Part shown: in pieces, positions 6,647 to 10,423 of the stretch
Position numbering within the stretch: position 1 is the first letter of the stretch
Layout: each line of letters begins with the position of its first letter
From: JAHEDH01 sp965364515
Lineage (GTDB): Bacteria > Actinomycetota > Acidimicrobiia > Spongiisociales > ZC4RG35
Assembly (NCBI GenBank): GCA_965364515.1
Contig: CBDTXZ010000105.1
Location: 1 to 10,423, forward strand
Direction of reading: 5' to 3'
DNA length: 10,423 nt
Position numbers and translations under genes: made by a program
The notes under the pieces: generated by a model
What the model was told of the DNA's origin: nothing
The model's database searches: none
The model's input: the letters and a program-made list of their open reading frames with translations, nothing else

Positions 6647-7866
6647 AAGCGATAGCCGAGGCCGAGGGCGACGACGCCGGCGCCGATCGCCCAGGTGAGG
6701 GGGTCGACCCAGAAGCTGAGGAAGGCGCACGACACCAACCCGGCCCACGACGTCCAGCGGGGGAAGCGGCGATGCTCGTCGGTCAGCTTCAGCGCGGCCG
6801 CATTCGTGATGGCGTAGTACAGAAGTACGGCGAACGCCGAGAAAGCCCAGGTCGCCCGAACGTCTCCGACCAGCGCGACCGCGGCCACCACCGCGCCAGT
6901 CAGCACCACCGCAATCGTCGGGGACCCTGTTGTCGACACCCGACCGAGTGCCGCCGGCATGTCCTGGCGTCGGCCCATTGCAAGCCACACCCGGGAGAGG
7001 CCGAGAATGAGGTTCAAGAGCACTCCGAGCATCGCCACGATCGCTCCGACCTCGACGATCTGTGCCCACGGCTCGCCGATCAACGCGGCGAGGGGAGCGG
7101 ACGCCTCTCCTGAGCCGGCGAGGGTGCCGGCGACGTTCCACGCCGTGACAGCGACCGCGAAGTACAGGCCCGCCGAAACCACCAGTGTCGTCACGACGGC
7201 TCGGGGGATCGTCACTGCCGGGTCGCGGACCTCCTCGCCGAGCGTGGCGATGCGACCGTATCCCGTGTACGCCACGAACAGGAACGCCGTGGCGGCGAGA
7301 AGATCGCCGGCACTGAACGACGACTCCGATGACCTGGGAACGGTTGCCGCCGGGTCGAGCCATCCTGCTGCGACGAAGGTTGCCAACGAGCCGATCGTGA
7401 GGGCGACGAGCAGCGCGTTCACGATCGCGGTCCGGCGGATCCCGCTGACGATGAGCGCCGTCACGAAAGCGGCCGATCCGATGGCGAGCCCAAGTCGAAG
7501 AGAGTCATCGAGCCCGATCAGAGCCCCGACGTACCCGGCGAAACCGAGCGCAGCGGTCGAGGCGCTCGCCGTCTTTGCGATCAAGAACAGCCAACCTGCG
7601 GTGAAGCCCCACCACGGGCTGAGGAAGCGGTACCCGTATTCGTAGGTTCCTCCCGATACCGGGTGTGCCGCCGCAAGCTGCGCGCTCGACAAGCCGTTGA
7701 ACGTGGCAACCAACGCAGCGAGCGGGACCGCATAGAGGACCTCGCGGCCGAACAGTCCGAAGGCGACGGCGATCGACACGAAGACGCCGGTCCCGACGAT
7801 CGACCCAAGCCCGGTGACGACGGCACCCCAGAGATCCAGATCACGTCTGAGTGTTCCCTGCGTCAT
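6610..7866 (-). CDS. APC-superfamily amino acid/polyamine permease
   Basis: This 418-residue integral membrane protein has about 11-12 hydrophobic helices across its length. The first helix carries the family signature GLGSIVGTGVF (19-29), the unwound glycine-rich segment that binds the amino group and carboxylate of substrate. HPVSGGTYEYG (68-78) and the TM6-region segment AYTGYGRIATLGEEVRDP are also typical of APC transporters. Its function is proton-coupled or exchange transport of an amino acid or amine across the cytoplasmic membrane; the substrate is not readable from sequence. The ATG at 7866 gives a normal short N-terminal tail (MTQGTLRRDLDLW). No clear ribosome site precedes it. The C-terminal 11 residues and stop come from a palindromic repeat, so the original tail may have been replaced. 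The small Cys protein follows on the same strand. Confidence 0.9.
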   Translation of the reverse strand: MTQGTLRRDLDLWGAVVTGLGSIVGTGVFVSIAVAFGLFGREVLYAVPLAALVATFNGLSSAQLAAAHPVSGGTYEYGYRFLSPWWGFTAGWLFLIAKTASASTAALGFAGYVGALIGLDDSLRLGLAIGSAAFVTALIVSGIRRTAIVNALLVALTIGSLATFVAAGWLDPAATVPRSSESSFSAGDLLAATAFLFVAYTGYGRIATLGEEVRDPAVTIPRAVVTTLVVSAGLYFAVAVTAWNVAGTLAGSGEASAPLAALIGEPWAQIVEVGAIVAMLGVLLNLILGLSRVWLAMGRRQDMPAALGRVSTTGSPTIAVVLTGAVVAAVALVGDVRATWAFSAFAVLLYYAITNAAALKLTDEHRRFPRWTSWAGLVSCAFLSFWVDPLTWAIGAGVVALGLGYRFVLVTGTKGISP

Positions 7867-7944
7867 CGCCGCACCGGTCCCGTCCTCGAGTCTCGATCCA
7901 TGGCTGCGGGTCCTTCCACCGGGTCGACATTCTGGCGTTCCACG

Positions 7945-7960
7945 GGGACGGTACCGTCCC
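7945..7960. promoter_or_regulatory. Perfect 16-bp palindrome upstream of the permease gene
   Basis: GGGACGGTACCGTCCC is its own reverse complement with no spacer. It lies in the 198-base noncoding gap (7867-8064), 78 bases upstream of the permease start and 104 bases beyond the SCO1664-family stop. It could be an operator for a dimeric repressor of the permease or part of a terminator stem. Chance occurrence is not excluded in GC-rich DNA. Nothing else in the gap is convincing. Confidence 0.35.
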
Positions 7961-8064
7961 GGCCGGACCGTGAAGACGGGCGCCGTCCACCGCTCGTCCT
8001 GTGGAAGACCGACGTGCCTGTCGCTGTCTCTGCGACTGTGCGCTTCAGATTCGGATCCCGATCG

Positions 8065-8751
8065 TCACCACATGGGCCACGGGACGGCGGGCCGGTCGGT
8101 GGGTGGGAGGGGGTGGACGCCGGAGCGAAGCAGCAACTCGATTCGATGGGAGACGGCATCGGCCTCGGCTTCTCCCAGCATCGTTGCGATCCGGGCGCCC
8201 AGATCACGCTCGAGTGCTGATCTCAGTCGATCCACGGCACCGATCAGATCCTCGGGTATCGCCTGACCTGCGAAGCCCCAGAGCACGGTGCGGAGCTTGT
8301 CGATCGGGTGGAACGTCAAGCCCTGATCGATCCCCCATACCTTGCCGGTTCCCGCCTCCATGAGCAGGTGGCCCACCTTTCGATCTGCGTTGTTGGCGAC
8401 GATGTCGAACACCGCGAACGGCCAGAGCCGAGGTTCGAGCTCTCCCTCGAACCATGGCCGCGGGTCGAAGTCCCCGTCCTCGTCGAGGAACCGCTGGGCC
8501 GACCCCGGCCCGTACACCCCGTCGGCCTCGAAAGTCGGCGGAATGATTCCGAGACCCATTGCCTCGCTCACCTCGTACGACAGAACCTCGCGACGCGACA
8601 GCGTCTGAAAGGGGAAGTCCCACAGGGGAGATTCACCTTGATCGGGCTTGTAGACCCACAGTTCTCCGTCGGCATCATGCGCCAACAGCGTGGCGTTCGA
8701 GGCGTAGGGCAAGCGGCCGATGACCTCGGTGATCTCGACCGGTGCCGTCAC
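8065..8751 (-). CDS. SCO1664-family protein, PI3/4-kinase-like fold (TIGR03843-type)
   Basis: This 228-residue cytoplasmic protein belongs to an actinobacterial conserved family with a kinase-like core. Likely active-site elements are the ATP-lysine strand LWVYKP (Lys35), a catalytic-loop motif NNADRKVGHLL (Asn120-Asn121, Asp123, Lys125) and a metal-binding IDQG (Asp142), comparable with DRHxxN and DxG motifs of phosphatidylinositol 3/4-kinases and HipA. The biochemical substrate is unknown. GTG at 8751 is the only plausible start: it follows the DUF3090 stop after one base, and longer readings overlap that gene in another frame. No ribosome site is visible, consistent with translational coupling. 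It is the third gene of the phosphatase-DUF3090-SCO1664 operon. In several actinobacteria, by recall, this group lies beside mycothiol gene mshC, which is not in this window. Confidence 0.88.
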   Translation of the reverse strand: MTAPVEITEVIGRLPYASNATLLAHDADGELWVYKPDQGESPLWDFPFQTLSRREVLSYEVSEAMGLGIIPPTFEADGVYGPGSAQRFLDEDGDFDPRPWFEGELEPRLWPFAVFDIVANNADRKVGHLLMEAGTGKVWGIDQGLTFHPIDKLRTVLWGFAGQAIPEDLIGAVDRLRSALERDLGARIATMLGEAEADAVSHRIELLLRSGVHPLPPTDRPAVPWPMW

Positions 8752-8752
8752 G

Positions 8753-9253
8753 TCAGTCCCGGTGATGGCCGTTCCGGGCGGCGCACTGGTGACCGGCCGG
8801 ATCCATGGGGAGCTTGCACCAGGGACAGGTCGGGCGACCCGACTCCACGACTTCGATGGCCACTCTCGCCATGGCCCGGAACTGCTCGGGTGCGATGACG
8901 AAGGTGATTCCGTCCTCGCCCTCGATGTCCTCGACCGTGATGGTGAGGAGCTCGGACGGTGCGAGGGCAATCGAGATCTCGCCGATGCGGAATCGTTCTC
9001 CGTCGATGCCTGGATCTTCGACGTGCATCCCTGCGGCGACCAGTCGATCGACGGCCACCTCGTCGGACGAGATGTCGTTGGCGTCGAGGATGGCCACTCC
9101 CTGGGTTGCGAGCGCACTGATCTGCGTCTTTTCCGCCAGCATCGTCGTCAGCTCGCCATCTGCGGTCACCTGCAGGTAGAACCGGCGTTGTCCGGGCTCG
9201 CCGATGGCGCCGGCCACGATCCGTTCTGCGGGGCCGAGATCTTCTATGTCCAT
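8753..9253 (-). CDS. DUF3090 family protein (TIGR03847-type)
   Basis: This 166-residue protein is of the actinobacterial DUF3090 family, function unknown. The N-terminal half is a beta-rich domain (RRFYLQVTADGELTTMLAEK near 23-42). A strand-rich centre includes GEISIALAPSELLTITVED. The C-terminus carries a probable zinc knuckle: Cys143-x2-Cys146, then His155 and Cys157 in CPWCKLPMDPAGHQC, matching the family's usual CPxC-GLPLDP-GHxC ending as I recall it. The ATG at 9253 is chosen because it gives the family-typical start (MDIEDLG); its first 10 bases overlap the end of the phosphatase gene, and longer starts would overlap that gene far more. The tight overlap on both sides says the three products are made together, perhaps in one pathway or complex. 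Confidence 0.9.
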   Translation of the reverse strand: MDIEDLGPAERIVAGAIGEPGQRRFYLQVTADGELTTMLAEKTQISALATQGVAILDANDISSDEVAVDRLVAAGMHVEDPGIDGERFRIGEISIALAPSELLTITVEDIEGEDGITFVIAPEQFRAMARVAIEVVESGRPTCPWCKLPMDPAGHQCAARNGHHRD

Positions 9254-9855
9254 GTGAGGGGATCTCCGTTCGTGTTCACGGCCACCACTCGCGGGATGCC
9301 GTCTCTCGGAAGATCGAGCACGGTGACCGACGCCGGGCTGGTGCCGATCCGCTGGAATTGGTCGAGCGGTGAGCCGACGTAGTGGGCGACGATCGACTTG
9401 ATGATGTCCGAGTGGCTCACGGCAGCCACGGTGTCCTTCTTGTGTCGGGCGGCGATCTCCTCGCACGCTCTGACGGCCCTGGCCTGAGCTTCGGCGATGG
9501 CCTCACCGTCCGGGAACACCATGCGACTGGGCGTCATCTGAACCGTTCGCCAAGCCTTCAGTTTGTAGAGGCTCTTCAGTGTCCGCCCAGACCATGCTCC
9601 GTAGTCGACTTCGATGAGGCCGTCCTCTCGAATCGGTTCGAGCCCGTGGACGGCGGCGACCTCCTGGGCGGTCTCCCAGGTCCGTTCGATCGGGGAGGCG
9701 TAGACGGCTTTGACCTTGACCCCTGCCAGCCGCTGTGCGGTTGCCTTGGCGATTTCGACGCCCCGGTCGCCGAGTGAAACGCCGGGGAGCCGGCCAGTCA
9801 GCTTGGTGCCGGTCTCGGGGGTCGGAGCATGACGGATGAGGAGGATTCTGGCCAT
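9244..9855 (-). CDS. MSMEG_4193-family histidine phosphatase / putative phosphomutase
   Basis: This 203-residue cytoplasmic enzyme is of the histidine phosphatase (phosphoglycerate mutase-like) superfamily. The active-site set is complete: Arg8-His9 in LLIRHAPT (His9 would carry phosphate), Arg58 in SPIERTWETA, Glu82 in LIEVDYGAWSG, and His147 in SHSD. The phosphate pocket is therefore intact and the enzyme is likely active. Its natural substrate is unknown; the name phosphomutase is by family only. ATG at 9855 gives the standard MARILLIRH start; a GTG at 9891 would add 12 residues with no ribosome site. It is the first gene of the three-gene operon, reading into DUF3090 with a 10-base overlap, and starts 52 bases after the SRAP gene on the same strand. 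Confidence 0.92.
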   Translation of the reverse strand: MARILLIRHAPTPETGTKLTGRLPGVSLGDRGVEIAKATAQRLAGVKVKAVYASPIERTWETAQEVAAVHGLEPIREDGLIEVDYGAWSGRTLKSLYKLKAWRTVQMTPSRMVFPDGEAIAEAQARAVRACEEIAARHKKDTVAAVSHSDIIKSIVAHYVGSPLDQFQRIGTSPASVTVLDLPRDGIPRVVAVNTNGDPLTWT

Positions 9856-9863
9856 CGCTTGCG

Positions 9864-9869
9864 AGGGTA
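9864..9869 (-). promoter_or_regulatory. Possible -10 box for the phosphatase-DUF3090-SCO1664 operon
   Basis: On the minus strand TACCCT (TANNNT type) ends eight bases before the ATG at 9855, which would give a leaderless or near-leaderless transcript. No Shine-Dalgarno is visible in that spacer and no clear -35 lies upstream. A short match of this kind can be chance. Confidence 0.3.
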
Positions 9870-9907
9870 GAGGCTCGGGAGGCGAAACCACGCGGCCGGG
9901 GAGGTGG

Positions 9908-10423
9908 TCAGAGAAGACGCTGCTCCGACGCCGGTGAGGTCAGCCCGGAGTGGTTGTTTCGGACACTGTTCACTTCGGAGTCCACGGCGTGTTCGGCGAT
10001 CAGGTCGTAGTCGATCGGCTGGAGCAGGCCTTCGATCTCATCGGGGTCGGTCAGCTCGCGGTCGAGCCATGCGTCCCAGACGGAGGGGTCGAGAATGAGC
10101 GGAGTCCGCTCGTGAATCCCGGCAATGACCCCTCGTGCGCCAGCGGTGATGATGGTGGTCGTCCGCACCCATTCCCCGGTCTCGGGGTCCTTCCACGTGG
10201 ACCAGAGCCCGGCGAAACCCATCGGGTAGCCGTCAGCCCGGTAGACGAAGTGCGGCGTCCTGCCCTTTTCCTTCGGCTCCCACTCGTAGAAGCCATTTGC
10301 CGGGATCAGGCACCGTTTCCGTTGGAACGAGTCACGGAACATCGGCTTCGTTGCAACGGTCTCTGATCGAGCGTTGATCTGTATGCCTTTTCGGTCCTTG
10401 GCCCAGTGCGGGATGAAGCCCCA
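9908..10423 (-). CDS. SRAP-domain protein (YedK/HMCES-like), N-terminus beyond the window
   Basis: The frame is open to the right edge, so the start and catalytic Cys2 are outside the window. The visible 171 residues carry the family hallmarks: WGFIPHWAKD at the edge, INARSETV, the conserved CLIPANGFYEW with its catalytic Glu, ITAGARGVIAGIHERTP with the active-site His, and a C-terminal NSVRNN. SRAP proteins bind abasic sites in single-stranded DNA and form a protective thiazolidine crosslink through Cys2, and many are SOS-linked. The visible domain is intact. HERTP replaces the more usual HDRMP, a mild variation. It reads toward the phosphatase gene with 52 bases between and may be cotranscribed. 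The promoter, and any LexA site, would lie outside the window. Confidence 0.92.
   Translation of the reverse strand, partial: WGFIPHWAKDRKGIQINARSETVATKPMFRDSFQRKRCLIPANGFYEWEPKEKGRTPHFVYRADGYPMGFAGLWSTWKDPETGEWVRTTTIITAGARGVIAGIHERTPLILDPSVWDAWLDRELTDPDEIEGLLQPIDYDLIAEHAVDSEVNSVRNNHSGLTSPASEQRLL

Noticed and set aside
7663..8220. Plus-strand open frame of 185 codons across the permease start and the noncoding gap
   Set aside because: It is mostly antisense to the permease and SCO1664-family genes, has no ribosome site and shows no recognisable protein features.
8752..9117. Extended N-terminus for the SCO1664-family protein
   Set aside because: This part is out of frame over the DUF3090 gene and has a Ser/Pro/Arg-rich shadow composition. 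GTG at 8751, directly after the DUF3090 stop, fits the family.

Overview
The window is GC-rich, tightly packed bacterial chromosome from an actinobacterium, possibly an acidimicrobiia-type lineage; the class is inference only. Three things point to Actinobacteria: an F420-dependent oxidoreductase of the FGD-like family, the MSMEG_4193 / DUF3090 / SCO1664 gene trio, and an AAA+/VWA pair like mycobacterial Rv0958/Rv0959. Eleven protein genes were found, nine complete and one cut at each window edge. No rRNA, tRNA, CRISPR array or transposase gene was seen, and no gene-free stretch exceeds 300 bases.

Layout. 1-935 (+): the C-terminus of a membrane protein, overlapping a lipoprotein gene. 944-1939 (-): an F420-dependent enzyme convergent with the lipoprotein gene. 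2018-2659 (+): a NUDIX hydrolase divergent from the F420 enzyme. 2716-6063 (+): a two-gene unit of an AAA+ ATPase and a VWA-domain protein, probably acting together as a MoxR- or chelatase-like remodelling machine. 6121-7866 (-): an APC-type permease followed by a small uncharacterised cysteine-containing protein. 8065-9855 (-): a compact operon of histidine phosphatase, DUF3090 protein and PI3/4-kinase-like SCO1664 protein. 9908 to the right edge (-): an SRAP (YedK/HMCES-like) DNA-protein crosslink protein.

The most unusual feature is a pair of 51-bp palindromic elements at 6067-6117 and 6596-6646. They are direct copies of each other (42 of 51 bases identical, both 13-bp arms perfect) and bracket the small gene at 6121-6519. 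The second copy runs into the permease gene and supplies its last 11 codons and stop. This looks like a dispersed REP/MITE-like palindrome or a mobile bidirectional terminator. It is the best candidate here for something undescribed.

Most of the rest is ordinary actinobacterial housekeeping or conserved-hypothetical content. No complete new defence or biosynthetic system is visible.
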